Positions 46,917 to 58,072 of a stretch of 64,000 nt of DNA are shown here, one piece after another. The DNA comes from Isoetes taiwanensis (Eukaryota > Streptophyta > Lycopodiopsida > Isoetales > Isoetaceae): contig JAJEKV010000172.1 of assembly GCA_021234155.1 (NCBI GenBank), positions 887,627 to 951,626 on the forward strand, read 5' to 3'. Both the position numbers and the translations under genes were made by a program. A model generated the notes under the pieces. It saw only the letters and a program-made list of their open reading frames with translations. It had not been told where the DNA came from and made no database searches. Position 1 is the stretch's first letter; each line of letters opens with the position of its first letter.

Positions 46917-46999
46917 GCTAGCTTGCCTGAGTAGTCTAAGGGGGATAACTTAAGATCATTCGCATTCACGTGCGCGTGGGTACAAACCCACAGCTAGCG
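46917..46999 (+). pseudogene. tRNA-Leu(UAA)-like, copy 3, decayed
   Basis: The acceptor GCTAGCT/AGCTAGC is perfect, but the T-arm reads GTGGGTACAAACCCAC: one base lost and the B box changed from TTC to TAC. The anticodon stem is mismatched. Confidence 0.55.
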
Positions 47000-47071
47000 T
47001 GTTTTTGAAAAATGTACTGACCATGATTACCTTACCAATAAATAATAGACAAAACCAATAAATAATTGTTG

Positions 47072-47155
47072 GCTAGCTTGCCCAAGTGGTCTAAGGGGGA
47101 TGACTTAATTTCGTCTACACTCACGTGCGCGTGTGTTCAAACCCTATAGCTAGCA
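47072..47155 (+). pseudogene. tRNA-Leu(UAA)-like, copy 4, decayed
   Basis: The acceptor pairs perfectly, but the T stem GTGTG/CCTAT is broken and the anticodon loop reads CTTAATT. It is separated from copy 3 by only 72 bp, the shortest spacing in the group. Confidence 0.55.
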
Positions 47156-47448
47156 TGTTTTTGAAAAATGTACTGACTATGTTTACCCTACCAATAAATA
47201 ATAGACAAAACCAACATTGTGGAGACGATTTTAATGCGAGAAAAGATTGACCATACCACATTAAGGATTACTAGCCCACAACTACCATATTCATAATGGA
47301 AGTACCGACCATTAGCAAATCAACAAAGACTAGACAAAATTAAAGATCGAGCTCTGGAGATGACTCTTGTGAAGAAAGGATTGGGCTCTCCAAATATTAA
47401 ATAGAAGTAAAGACTGAGCTACAACAACTTGGCACCGTAAAGAAGGAA
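47156..47448 (+). repeat. Downstream part of the tRNA-Leu repeat unit
   Basis: GTTTTTGAAAAATGTACTGAC, ACCCTACCAATAAATAATAG and GAGACGATTTTAATGCGA, ending with CACCGTAAAGAAG, follow this tRNA copy as they follow copy 2 (46248-46538). The unit is then cut by the nested element at 47449 and its continuation reappears at about 58530. Confidence 0.6.
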
Positions 47449-47734
47449 GAATATGTAGCAAAATAACAGGGGGTTATTTTTATAGTTTTATACGTTTTTT
47501 CGCATGGTTTTCCTATGATTTTGGTGTTGTATTCATGAGACATACTAAATAGTATTTCTAGAGTGCACTCTTTTTGGTTCGTTGATTTGGATTGGGTTAA
47601 ACAATCCGACGGTGATCGTTGTGCACACATCAAGATCATGCATGTTAGGGCTATGCATGCATTTTTAAACCTATTAATTTTTAAAAGAGAGAAAAAAAAA
47701 TACACATGCAAGCCTCGAGACTTATGATTTTATG

Positions 47735-47935
47735 GTTCTCCATCGGAGCTCTCTTCTTCTTCTGGATCTCCAAGAAGTTTGTGCCTAAGGACGACGACTC
47801 CTTGAAAAATTCTTTATAAGAAATCTAAGATTTTAGGGTTCTCCATCGGAGCTCTCTTCTTCTTCCGGCTCTCCAAGAAGTTGGCAGCTAAGGACGACGA
47901 GTCCTTGAAAAATTCTTCATAAGAAATCTAAGATC
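47735..47935 (+). repeat. Two tandem copies of a roughly 100-bp unit
   Basis: GGTTCTCCATCGGAGCTCTC, CTCCAAGAAGTT, AAGGACGACGA and CCTTGAAAAATTCTT occur twice in the same order. Confidence 0.8.
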
Positions 47936-48729
47936 TTGAAGCAGTACCATTCTACAGTCCGTTTTGCATCTTTATTCCTTTGTTGAATCAATCTATCTAG
48001 AGTTTTTAGGATCTTTGCTAAGCGTGGGCGATCAGGCAATCCTTCGCCCATTTCTGTAAGCCTAAATTTCAGTATTATTTTTCCATTCCTAGCTCAAGCC
48101 GCTCAGGAGATAGATTCACCTCTAAATGCGAATCCCATGTCAGGCTTTTTAAGCGTTGAGATGGCTCTTGAGAATTTAATTCTGCCACAATTTAGGGCAA
48201 GACAAAAGACTGCAACATTCTTCATTCTATTTCAATGCACCTCAAATATAGGTCGTGCAGGCAGGGGTTTTTTCTAGGAATATGTAAGCTAATTTGCTAG
48301 ATTGAAGGTATGGATAGAAAAAGCCATAGTCTGTTGTAGACTTATGACATGTAAGCAAGATGCTTTGTTTCCTTTCTCATATGATACAAGAATGCCGGAT
48401 GTGGGTTCCTTGATTACTGTGTATCTTCCATTATCTATTTGGCAGATTTTGTTGAAGGCAGACATTTTCAAGCATAGCTGAACGTCATCCTCTTGTTAAA
48501 AGTTTTTGATGGTGTTCCTGATGCCATGCTAGCCAAAGCAATGGCAATTTTGAATCTGAACACTTCACTCAAGCTGAAAACACATTTCGTTTCTTCAGAA
48601 ATTCCTCCTGGTATTTTTTTAGCAACAGACAGTCCGCTGGTTTATTCTTGAAAACTCGCAAATATGGCACCTTTTTATGTATCTAGTGTATTCTAATTTG
48701 TCTACTCATGATAGGCTGTTGCAGTGTTA

Positions 48730-49176
48730 CTTGTTTACATCCATTGTACTAGCAATCAACCGTGGAGACTCTCTGCAATATCCGTTTAAAAACAAGAGAG
48801 AGGCATTGGAAATACACGAAATCTGGTAAGTGCAAATAATTGATTGTGTGTATGGGCACTGCCATTAGGTATTGTGGCGCTATTGATTCTTATCTACATA
48901 TCCTAGGCTCTCTTATATTGACACTGCCTACACATTACTCTGAGTTTGAATACCAAGGGTTGTTTGTTTCTGCATTTTGTATTGTAGATTTGGAAGAGAA
49001 GCAACACTTGAACTAGAAGACAATGACATTGCAAGAATTTATGCCAGGCAGATCTTTGAAGACCAAACAAGCCATGTTTCACAGCTTCTAGTGCTGTTCG
49101 GTTTGATGAACGGAAATCGAAAAAACTTATTCACAGGAGTTCTTTATTTAATAAGCAATTCTTGTTTCTTTGTTTA
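48730..49176 (+). pseudogene. Exon-like sequence of an unrecognised gene inside the nested element
   Basis: Two blocks read as exons. The first, about 48722-48824, reads LFTSIVLAINRGDSLQYPFK and ALEIHEIW and ends at a GTAAGTG donor. The second starts at about 48988 after a TTGTAG acceptor and reads FGREATLELEDNDIARIYAR, then QLLVLFGLMNGNRKNLFTG. Only the last short block has a counterpart in the other copy (NQRNLFTG near 6730). I do not recognise the protein. It is probably a captured gene fragment. Confidence 0.35.
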
Positions 49177-49384
49177 ATTGCTAGCTTCTACAGTGTAAAT
49201 CGTGGCAGTATTTCAATTCTGCTTATAGAATTATTAGCTTTTGCAAATATTATGCTACATGTTTTATATCCTACATACAATATAACATCAATTCATTAAA
49301 GTAACATAACATCAATTCATTAAAGTGTAATATGTAGTGTTCTTTGTTGGATGCCCCAAAGGGGAAAATTTTTTTTTAGATATA

Positions 49385-49748
49385 ACACAAACCATTATAT
49401 TACATACTTCGAAATTAAATTCCCCCTTAAACCCCCTTTGGTCTGGGTGCATATTCACACGGTGGGTGACGTAGGGCAGCGAGAGCCCCTAAAAATTATG
49501 TTTTGCATGTATAAAATCAACACCATGTAGTATATTATCTCAAATCTTATAGTATTTTGCAAGTCCTGGTATACAGTATAGCATGTTTTGTACATGCATA
49601 TCCCACAAACGAGGAACTTTGTGTACGGTGTAGATTAAGGAATAAAGAATGAATATGCCTATCCAACAGCTCTCGATGTCCGGAGTCACCCCCCGTGTGA
49701 ATATGCACCCAAACCAAAGGGGGTTTAAGGGGTAATTTAATTTCGAAC
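49385..49748. repeat. Terminal-inverted-repeat element, copy 2 (left part; ends at 58094)
   Basis: Begins ACACAAACCATTATATTACA and matches 7303-7687 through the central GTGTACGGTGTAGATTAAGG block. It breaks at AATTTCGAAC, where the MULE has inserted; its last bases resume at 58073 and end TAATGGTTTGTGT. Confidence 0.7.
49740..49748. other. MULE target-site duplication, left (ATTTCGAAC)
   Basis: Exact 9-bp match to 58064-58072. The uninterrupted arm of the same element (complement of 49405-49425) shows a single copy. Confidence 0.9.
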
Positions 49749-49784
49749 CGGTGCTTCGATCGGCTCCCGAAATGGAGTTCGGGA

Positions 49785-50290
49785 GGCAGCCGGGTTCGCT
49801 TGAGCGAACCCAGAAATTCGGCTAGGCGAACCCGTGGATTCCGCCCATGCGAACCCAAGAAGTCCGCTTGGCGATGAGGTGGCGCTACCCACCGGTTCGC
49901 TTTAAGCGAACTAACCCGTTAGGCTTGAACGGATTTTATCGGGTGTCGCTGGTCGGATCGTTGTCGGGCGCAAGATCTTCACCGGGTTTTGATGGCGAAC
50001 CCCGGTCAACCGGGCATTTTTCCCATGTTGCAGCGCCATTTTGTTAGTAATGGGTGCCTGTGTACGGCAGACTGGGCAACCTTACTGTCTAATCGGCGCC
50101 GCCACATCGTCCGCCGGCTGTTGCCAGATACGGCCTGGGTTCGCTTAAAAAGCTTAACCCAGAATTTTTCGGCGAATTCCTAGGCCACACTGAAATTTTC
50201 GGCGAATCTCCTAGGCCACCGAAATTTTCGAATATTTCGAAGTGGGAGGAAGGAATTTTTGGTTCGCCCAAGCGAACCCTTATTTGAGCC
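49785..50290. repeat. Left subterminal palindrome cluster of the MULE
   Basis: Motifs include GGGTTCGCTTGAGCGAACCC, GGTTCGCTTTAAGCGAAC, GGGTTCGCTTAAAAAGCTTA and GGTTCGCCCAAGCGAACCC. The half-site is GGTTCGC(C/T)(T/C). Probable transposase or host-factor binding sites (inference). Confidence 0.65.
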
Positions 50291-50369
50291 AACATTTGAG
50301 CCCATATTTTTGGCTCACGCTTCATCCGCTCAACCGCTCATCCGCTCAACTTCGTCAAGGTTCCAAGCT

Positions 50370-50600
50370 ATAGTGATTTGGTGCGCCTTTTTTTTTCTAG
50401 TACTTGATATTGATTAGAAAGATATTGATATTGATACATATTGATACTATTGATAATCATTAGAAACATATTGATATTGATATTGATGTTGATACAATTA
50501 GAAACATACTGATTCTACTACTTGATTTACTGATTGTACTATTAAAGATATTGAATCTATTACTTATTTCCCATTCAGAAAACAAAAATTATACAATTTT
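50370..50600. repeat. Degenerate GATATTGATA repeats
   Basis: Between the left palindromes and the Ulp1-like gene is a stretch of roughly 10-bp GATATTGATA variants, then AT-rich sequence. Confidence 0.5.
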
Positions 50601-50799
50601 TTTTGTCCATCTTTGAGGATGTGACAATTTGATGCAACCACTTGCATCATTATCTGCGCACGCCATCGTTTCATCTTTATTTGGCTCGTTGAGCCATTCT
50701 ACCGATCGTTTGTTTGCGGGGAACGCCGGGGGCGTCAAGGCAATCGAGCTCCCTTTCACTCATCCTTGCGACGATGGTGAAAGGAGCAGGAGAAGCAGG

Positions 50800-51010
50800 G
50801 GGATTGCTGCCCCTGCGAGGAGGAGGAGGAGGAGGGTCAGTGGAGACGTCCCTTGGAGGAAGAGGAGGAGGAGGATTGCTGCTAGAAGGGACATCTGGCG
50901 CCCAGTGGTCTTTAAATGCCGGGACCATTATAGCGAGATGGGCAAGAAGATTGGAGGAGGAGGAGGAGGAGGAGGAGGCGAGACTTGAGGAGGAGGAGGA
51001 GGATTGAGGG
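50800..51010. repeat. Low-complexity GAGGAG tracts
   Basis: Two AGGAGGAGG-rich tracts at about 50817-50877 and 50955-51003 give misleading poly-S, poly-G and poly-P open frames on both strands. Confidence 0.7.
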
Positions 51011-51025
51011 ATGGACTTATATAGT

Positions 51026-51117
51026 GGATGTAGGGTTAGGGTTAGGGTTAGGGTCAGGGTTAGGGTTCGAGTTCGGGTTGGGGTTAGGGTTGGGATTGGG
51101 GTTGGGGTTGGGGTTGC
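51026..51117 (+). repeat. Telomere-like GGGTTA tract decaying into GGGGTT
   Basis: About four perfect GGGTTA hexamers (51029-51052), then variants GGGTCA, GGGTTCGA, GGGTTGGG and GGGATT. The unit is 6 bp rather than the 7-bp plant TTTAGGG. It lies inside the MULE, so it is not a chromosome end. Confidence 0.75.
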
Positions 51118-51307
51118 AAACCACACATTAAGGTTGACATGACAACTAGCATGGAAGTAATAAAGCATATGGATTTGGATTTGGATTCAAATGCTATTTG
51201 TTCTATTTGTGTTTTGTGAAGACTCCAATGCATCAATAGGTTTGTACTCAGGCTTGCGTTAATGTTCACCTGTACCTCAGATATCTATTCGAGACCGTCG
51301 AGAACCA

Positions 51308-53660
51308 TGTCTTATTCAGATGCCACCCCACCAGTTGGCATGGAGGAGCGTCCCCTGCCGTTTGGCCTACAGAGCGGCGCCAGTCTTCCCGGACGCATCG
51401 GTAGCATTATAGAATGGTACCCCAACTGACATTGTCTGAACCCGCCAGGTTTGTTGTGTGTGCTTGTTAACCGTATTTGTTTTGTGGCAGGGAATACCAT
51501 GGCATTTGGTGCCTCGTCCGCAGGGTCACGTCGGTTGAGAGCGGCCGGGCCCCAACAATTGCGCAGCGGTGGATTTGCACAGCACCTGGGTGCAATCACT
51601 ATGCCGACAGGATACGTCGTGACCCGGGATTTCCGGGTTTGACGCGTGACGGAGCATGGGGCCACCACCAGAGCCACCACCCAGATCTTTGGTGGCCCAC
51701 TGACAGACATTCCGGGCCACGGTCCGCGACACCGCGAGATGCAGGTAGGGTGGTGTCCGAGCGGGAGAGGGCAGCTAAACGTCGAGAAGATCCTGCCAAA
51801 GCTGCGCGTATGTTGGAGGCTGCTGCAAGACACAGGGAAGCGAGGCGGCAAGGCGCAACAACAATGCGGCTACAACATGTCCTAACCCCGAGGTCGCTTT
51901 GAGGCCTTTCCGAGGGCCCTGACGCCATGTTCCACGAGGCCGACTCCACAAAGACCTGGCCCGGGGGCCTTGAGAGGATCTGACCCTTTATGAAGGTTGC
52001 ATTAGAGCCGAGCTGGTGCCACGGGTGGAGTCCGGAGGAGGACGGGGACCGCACATGCCCTTCTCAATGGGCCCGGGCCATTGCACGAGGATGGCTGGTC
52101 ATTTGCCCACAGGCGGGGGAGCCCGCGCTAGGCGAGCTCCTCGGGGATCACGGGAGTCTCGGCCGGAGTTCTGAAGAGGGTCCATCTTCACAAAGTCTTT
52201 TCGGTAGCCCGGCGTCCACACCCCTCCTACCCGATCCCTAATTCGCCCACCGCGATAGTGAATTGCATCTTGACATGGGCGAAGTTCGGTCGAGGTAGGG
52301 GCTACGTCGGGCCTTGAGGACCCTCTCATGGGACCGCGTCCGATTCTTGGGCTGATCTGTTTATGGCCACCCCACCTTCCATAGGGCGCTAACAGCGGTG
52401 TGGCTGACCCGCCCGTAGGCGAGGTCTTCGGCGACATAGTGAGGACCGCAATGGCGTGTACCTGGTATGGCACACACTTTTGACCTCGCCATTTCCCGCC
52501 CGACCGCAATGTCGAGGGAACTGAGGCATGGATGAGAGACCGAGAGCCATGGTTTCTTCATGTACCACCTTGAGAGTTTGACAGCACACCATCCGGAGCT
52601 ACCTGGTGTGTGTACCCATTCGAGGATGGTCCCAGCCGCTTGAGTAAAGATCACCCTCCCCCCGAGCACTTGCGGATCCCGGCCGGGCTGCGGCTTTCAT
52701 CCCTTTCGGGAGGAGGTTAGGGTGTTCACCCACTTCTACGGCCAGCAGATTACCGAGCATCTCGTCGCGGTCGCGAGGAGGGCGTCGGATAGCGTCGCCA
52801 CCTGGGTCTTGCAAGAGGGCGCCGGCCAAGCATGCGGCGTGCAACTCACTGTTGACCTTATCGAGGCTTGCACACCCGATGGACAGTGGGAGGAGGGACA
52901 TATACGAGTGCTGATGAGGTACGTGTCCGTTTTATTTTGTATCTAATGATGTCGACATCTAACCACTGGAGTTCCATGTACGTAGTGCCTTGCGTCACAT
53001 GCTACCCGAAGCGGAGCGTCGCGAGTTGTTGATGGTGGACCCTCGTGTGTACCACGACTACGTCCAGTCGGAGACACACAACGTGTCTCCTGAGGAGTGC
53101 GTCTCCCACTTTCTTCCTGTCGAGCATCCTGATTGGGGCACGCTTCGTCTGATCCTATGGCCCATCGTCACGAAGTAAGTAAGCAGTTCTTTGCTTTAGT
53201 TTCAATTGGTGCACAGAGCATCGTTAAAATCATTACGTCATTGCCGTGCAGTGGCCATTGGATGCTCATTACCCTCATACGAGACGCGGACTGCTTGTGC
53301 CGCTTTGGCCTTGGAGGCGGCGATCATGTGGGGTGGTGGTACCGACAACCTTCCCACCGCGGCCAAGAGTCTCTCGAAGTTCGTCTCAACCTACCCTCGC
53401 CGGTTAGTGAGTGTTTCTTGTGCTTGCCTCATGCTACTATGTGCTCCTTTGTCGGATCTCACTGCGGTGTCTTTTTCAGCCTAGCGGCTTAGCTCTTCGG
53501 CGATTGGGGGCACCACCGGTACATTACGTGGGGCGACGCGTAGCGGCCGGGTCATGTGCCCGCTTCTGGTCGATAACAACACTTGCGGCATGCATATTGG
53601 CTTCATCATGCGGCTGACTCGTGCGATCGTGTGGGCGAGGCGAGGCGGATGCAATTGTGC
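51308..53660 (+). pseudogene. Ulp1-like (C48) cysteine protease gene of the MULE, partly decayed
   Basis: Ulp1 proteases remove SUMO from proteins; MULE-borne ones have unknown roles. An ATG at 51308 opens MSYSDATPPVGMEERPLPFG. After a TGGCAG acceptor a second block reads WWPTDRHSG and SERERAAKRREDPAKAARM (to about 51902). The stretch 51950-52690 has no continuous frame. Clear exons follow: about 52707-52918 (FYGQQITEHLVAVARRASDS), 52986-53174 (MLPEAERRELLMVDPRVYHD to LRLILWPIVT) and from 53252 (GHWMLITLIRDADC). The join gives IVTNGHW, the catalytic His region. The Cys region is DNNTCGMHIGFIMRL at about 53571-53615 (Cys codon 53584-53586). The catalytic Asp was not assigned. It converges with the transposase. 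Breaks in the middle suggest it is inactive, unless more introns exist than I can see. Confidence 0.65.
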
Positions 53661-53905
53661 CAATTAGCGGGGGCTCGGTACACCGCCAAAAGGCGTCGCG
53701 ACGGTTTAGGAATGAGTGGCGGTAGTAGTCGGGCTGCTTTATTGTAGGGTGTCTTGTTGAGGTACCAAAAAAGGCTCGGTGGTCCTTGGGTTAGTGGTAA
53801 TTGTTAGTGGTAATTGTAAATGGTTAAATGGTTTAAAACTTAAATGGTAACCCGAAAATTATAACGTGTGAATTGTACACTACTTAAAAATTGGGTTGTG
53901 ACCCA

Positions 53906-56900
53906 TCAGCCTCCACTGTGGCCCCTCGTCCGTGCGCGAGGTCGTGGCGGTTGGTCCCGGGCTACTGTGGCCCTTGCGCGCCATCTGTGGACTCCACTGC
54001 GGGCATGTTCCTGCTGTGTGTCATACCTCCCATGGTAGACGTGAACAGGCGGGCCGGCTCCGTCTCTATGGAATCGGATCTGCCTGCGTACCTTGGAAAT
54101 CATGTCACGCACCTCTGCTGGGTCAAGAGCATCAGCATTTTGCATGGTGGCCTGCACAGATTGGTGTTCGGCCATGAGCAACGCATCCCACTGTTGTAGC
54201 AAGGGCATTAGCACATGGACGTCGTTCGCGGGAGCGGGCGGTCTTGGAGGCAAGGGCGGAATGAATTGTCGGTTCGGGAATAGCTCATTGAACAGCGCGG
54301 GGTGGCTGCTGCTAAGGAAGTAGTCTCCCGCTATGAGATGTTTGCACACAGCATGGGGGCATGGACAATCACAATATCGCATTCTCATGTCTTTGAGTGT
54401 ATCTCAAACCCTCGTTGGTGACTTGCCATAGATAGCGGCGTGGTAGCATCTTGGGCGAATGGCGTTGGGGTTATCGTGCAAGGACTGGATAAGCGAGTGA
54501 GCACCCGCATGTCTCTTCGGATATGAGCGTGTGCTATAACGTCCATACTGGTACCGACGAGAAAAACATCGGTCGAGGGTTGGCGATAGGGGCGAAGCAC
54601 AGAAAAATCTGAAAGAGTAGGACCCCACCAGACTTACCAAGACTCCATCTTTCTTCGCACCGAGTCAAGATTGTGCCTCCAGCAGGGAAGGTCCCGTCCG
54701 GAAAGCCTATGAGATGGGACACTAGCGTGTACATCCTTATATTGACCTTACCTTTGCGGGTTTGGGTCTTGAGAACTTTCGGTCGCGCTTCCACATAGTT
54801 TATCGTATCCACATCTGCATGGTTGAACATCCGTTTGTGTCGTTGCCATTTACCATCCCACACTGCCCCATTCAGCCAATTGTGATTCAAGTACCTACAT
54901 CGCCCTGGGTCAGGATGTTTGCCCCAAATCTACATGTATGAGCTAAGCGTCGTTTTGCACTCACCCTTGTATGATGTGGTTTTCTCCGTCATGAAGTTGA
55001 AATTGTGCCAACTGGCGGTGGTACGCGGCAGGGGTTCGGTTCCGTCATCAACCCCGGCGGCCGCAGAGCCACGTCCCTCTTCAACGGCTCCCGGCCAGGG
55101 TGGCGGCAAGTATTTTTGCCATGCACGTTTCGCATGGAACCAACATGCAAGAACATTGCCTGCAACCTGTTTGTCAGAACCATGAGTGTCGTTCTCCATC
55201 AAGCGATACAATCATTGTGTGCTCAGCATACCTGCTCACCGTCTACCCAACAATGTGGGTCTTCTGACACGACCTCCGTGATAGCCAGTCTCTCACAGCC
55301 GTCCATGTCAATGGTGATTGACCTAGGCCTGATTGTGCCCATCCGTTCAAACACAAGGCCGCGATGCTATCTTCTTGAGGGCATGTCGTTGATGCCCCTC
55401 GTCGGCCTCTACGTTGCCTGACATGTGTAAAAGGCGGGAACCCCACACCCCCGGCAATCGGTACAACTGCCCCGTACAGCGGAAACTTCCACAGATTTGT
55501 ACAGAAGGTTGAATCCATGGCCCAACCGCCGCCGGCGCTCCATCTCACAGCAGCCTCCAACATCCTGTCATCTTGGATGACTAGGATCCATGGCCGGTCC
55601 AAGGGCTGGGCAGCATGCGGATTCCAGGGCTGGTGAAAAATCACCTTCCCGGAAGCTTTCCAATCGTCAATCCCGCTCTCGAGGCTTTCCCAGTCCGTAC
55701 CCAAACTGCCGCCTACATGGTGTAATGTGGTGAGATTGGATGAAAAAATATTTTCGACCCTTATTGAAATAACCGTTTGGACAACATCATTGAACAAAAA
55801 CATGGAAAGCATCACAATATGTACTCTAGGACAACGTCATTCCTCCATCTGATCTTAATTTTTTAGGGCTCTTACCGAGTATCCTCTGCCGGTATGCCAG
55901 TTGCCACACATCCTCCTGCGACATCGTGAATCGGTATATGACTTCGCTCAACGGGCTCCGCAAATCATACGTATTTGCGGTCCCGTGCTCTTCGCGATAT
56001 CCCACGCGGCACGTGTCATTCCAATGCTTCTAAGCTCTTGTGCAGCAGCCGCAAGCAGTTCAGGATGCACAGGCATGGACCAATCCTCTGCATTTGTGAA
56101 AGGGTCATGGCGGTGTGTTACGTAGGCGCACGATATTAGCACCACCGCTCGATCAAACACCATTTCCATCTACTTTCCTTTGTCCGCCGTTTAAACAAGC
56201 ATCCTCTACGGTGCGGCCGTCGATTTGCCCTTTATCCCCCGGGTGCCCCTCGCCGTGGTCGGCTCTCCCATCGGTGGCGGGCATAGTCATCCACAACCTC
56301 ACCCGTTCCAGCCCGCGGGTGATGCCCGTGGACCAAACGGACACGATGTGTAGTTTGTAGCTCAATCACCCTTTGCTCTAGGCTGTCCATGGTGGTCTCT
56401 TCACAGTAGTTGAAGTCACTGTCCTTCATGGTGCGGCCACCTCTGCACGCGCACGCTTCCATGCACGCCAGTACGTATTCTTGCGGGACGCCATGCCGTC
56501 TTAGGCCGACTTCCCAATCCTCTGAAATCTTTTGAAGAGTGGCAGTGGGGGAGCGATGGGTGCTTCCATTCAGGTGACCCCTAGCAACTAGCTGCCTCCA
56601 GAACTCCACGTAAGGGACTAACTTGTGGGGCCCGGTTGCACGCCGGTACAACCAACCGCTGGATTGGCTGGACTCATCGTCAACTGCAAGATCCTGACAA
56701 TATGCTCTCCATCGGTGCATCAGCCGAACATGGTTCTCGACGGGTGCCCTCCCGCTTCTCTGCGGGACCGGGGGTAGGAAGGGATCGGCAGCACTTATTT
56801 CGGCCGGATGGGGAACATAGTGTTCCTGTAGGCACAACCTCATCAATGCATACACACACTCGTTGAATGCGTAACCACCAACCTGAGGTGCACCACGAAG

Positions 56901-57131
56901 CCATTGTACTGGGTCCGGGTAGAGACCGGCCAATTCATGAACAAGTTCTTGGGGATCTTGGGTGGGAGTAACTTGTGAAGTGGATTGGCCAGGCGGGTTC
57001 CACCCATCGTCCGTATCGTCCCCGGTTTCCTCCTCTGACATTGTGTCATCCTCGGTGTCATGAAGACCATAATCACTATCATTTTCATCTGAAATCTGAC
57101 TCACTGAGTCGTCGGTGTCTACCTGTGCCAT
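53906..57131 (-). pseudogene. MULE transposase with SWIM zinc finger, frames broken
   Basis: Reads from ATG at 57131. An acidic N-terminus (SDENDSDYGLHDTEDDTMSE) is followed by a block ending LEQRVIELQTT (to about 56330). A second block runs to VWQLAYRQRILG (about 55875). The DDE-like domain includes WAMDSTFCTNLWKFPLYGAV (first catalytic Asp codon 55513-55515), TIDMDGCERLAITEV (second Asp candidate, about 55300) and CWFHAKRAWQKYLPPP (about 55120). Next is NHNWLNGAVWDGKWQRHKRM (about 54885-54830). The SWIM finger CDCPCPHAVCKH (CxC, CxH spacing) is at about 54337-54372, and the C-terminus is P/R-rich. The third catalytic Glu was not located. Stops or frame changes occur near 56230, 55900, 55240 and 54530; some may be introns. 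Confidence 0.75.
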
Positions 57132-57889
57132 TCTCTGACACTCTACTAGGAAGACAAATGAGCGTCTATCACAACACGAACCTAAAAATTGCCTCTGGTA
57201 AAAGTTACCTATGGTAAAAACAAATAGCCTATGGTTAGAACTATGGTAAAAAAAACTTCCCATGGTAAAAAATGCCTATGGCAAAAATATGCATGTGCTA
57301 AAAATATCCTATTCTAAATGTCTATTGTAAAAATGGCCTATGATAAATGCAAAAAAATAAGGCCTATGCTCAATATTGAGAATGCAAAAGGATATGAGAC
57401 ATATATGGAGCGCACCTGTTTTAGCAGCAGTGCATGCTATAGCACCAGCACTGAAGCACCTGCGCCCTCCCAAACGATATGAGCATACAACGTCTCGGCG
57501 CGCATAAATAGCCCTTAGGCTCGTATAAGGATTCGCCCAGGCGAATCGTTCTTTCTTACTTGGGCTTTAAAAAAAAACTTGGGCATTAAAATTTCGGGGT
57601 TAAAAAATACTCCCGCATTTGAAATTGTGGGGGCATGGTGGCCCCCCACCCGACTGACAAGCCGCCACGCGGGTTAAACAAAGCCTGAACCCCCGCACGT
57701 GTTCTCATAATTGTGGGGCATGGTGGCCCCCCGCCGACTGACAAGCATACGGGGTTCGCCTTAACCCGCCTCGCCACCCCTATGCCACCATGGCCCCCGC
57801 ACGAATTGGCGTAGGTTACGCCCGGCCGAATCCGCGCTGAACTGGCGCCCGTCTGCGCTTTCGAAACGGCCGAAGGCGCCTTTGCGGCT
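57132..57889. other. Transposase upstream region of the MULE
   Basis: Holds a run of imperfect CCTATGGTAAAAA repeats (about 57195-57350), then two related GC-rich blocks (GTGGGG.CATGGTGGCCCCC with CGACTGACAAGC at about 57629 and 57713). Probably the transposase promoter side. Confidence 0.5.
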
Positions 57890-58040
57890 TAACCGGGTTA
57901 GGGTTCGCTGGGGCGAACCAGCGGAAGAACGCCGCCGGCCACACGTTTTCAGCCAATTCGCTTTGGGCGAATCCTCCGGGTCCGCCTGGGCGAATCTTCG
58001 GGGTTCGCCTGGGCGAACCCCCTTGGCGGATTGACCCGAT
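57890..58040. repeat. Right subterminal palindrome cluster of the MULE
   Basis: GGGTTCGCTGGGGCGAACC, ATTCGCTTTGGGCGAAT, GTCCGCCTGGGCGAAT and GGGTTCGCCTGGGCGAACCC occur in close succession before the right end. Confidence 0.65.
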
Positions 58041-58063
58041 TTCGGGAGCCAATAAAGTTCGCG

Positions 58064-58072
58064 ATTTCGAAC
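58064..58072. other. MULE target-site duplication, right (ATTTCGAAC)
   Basis: Exact match to 49740-49748. Confidence 0.9.

Larger units (their letters stand above)
49749..58063. mobile_element. Mutator-like element (MULE) with transposase and Ulp1-like protease, 8315 bp
   Basis: Ends CGGTGCTTCGATCGGCTCCC at the left and, complemented, CGCGAACTTTATTGGCTCCC at the right, both continuing GAAAT. The 9-bp target duplication is exact, as expected for MULEs. The transposase reads leftward from 57131; a C48-type protease reads rightward from about 51308, so the two genes converge near 53.7-53.9 kb. Both ends carry clusters of GGTTCGC..GCGAACC palindromes. MULEs carrying Ulp1-like proteases are known in angiosperms (Kaonashi-type). 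Internal frames contain breaks, so present autonomy is doubtful. Confidence 0.88.

Noticed and set aside
50629-51168. Long glycine-, serine- or proline-rich ORFs on both strands
   Set aside because: Produced by GAGGAG tracts and the GGGTTA array; low complexity rather than protein.
51312-52669. Minus-strand ORFs up to 179 codons opposite the Ulp1-like gene
   Set aside because: GC-rich region opens many frames. The plus strand carries the catalytic-site wording, so these were treated as shadows, although 51.95-52.69 kb remains unexplained.
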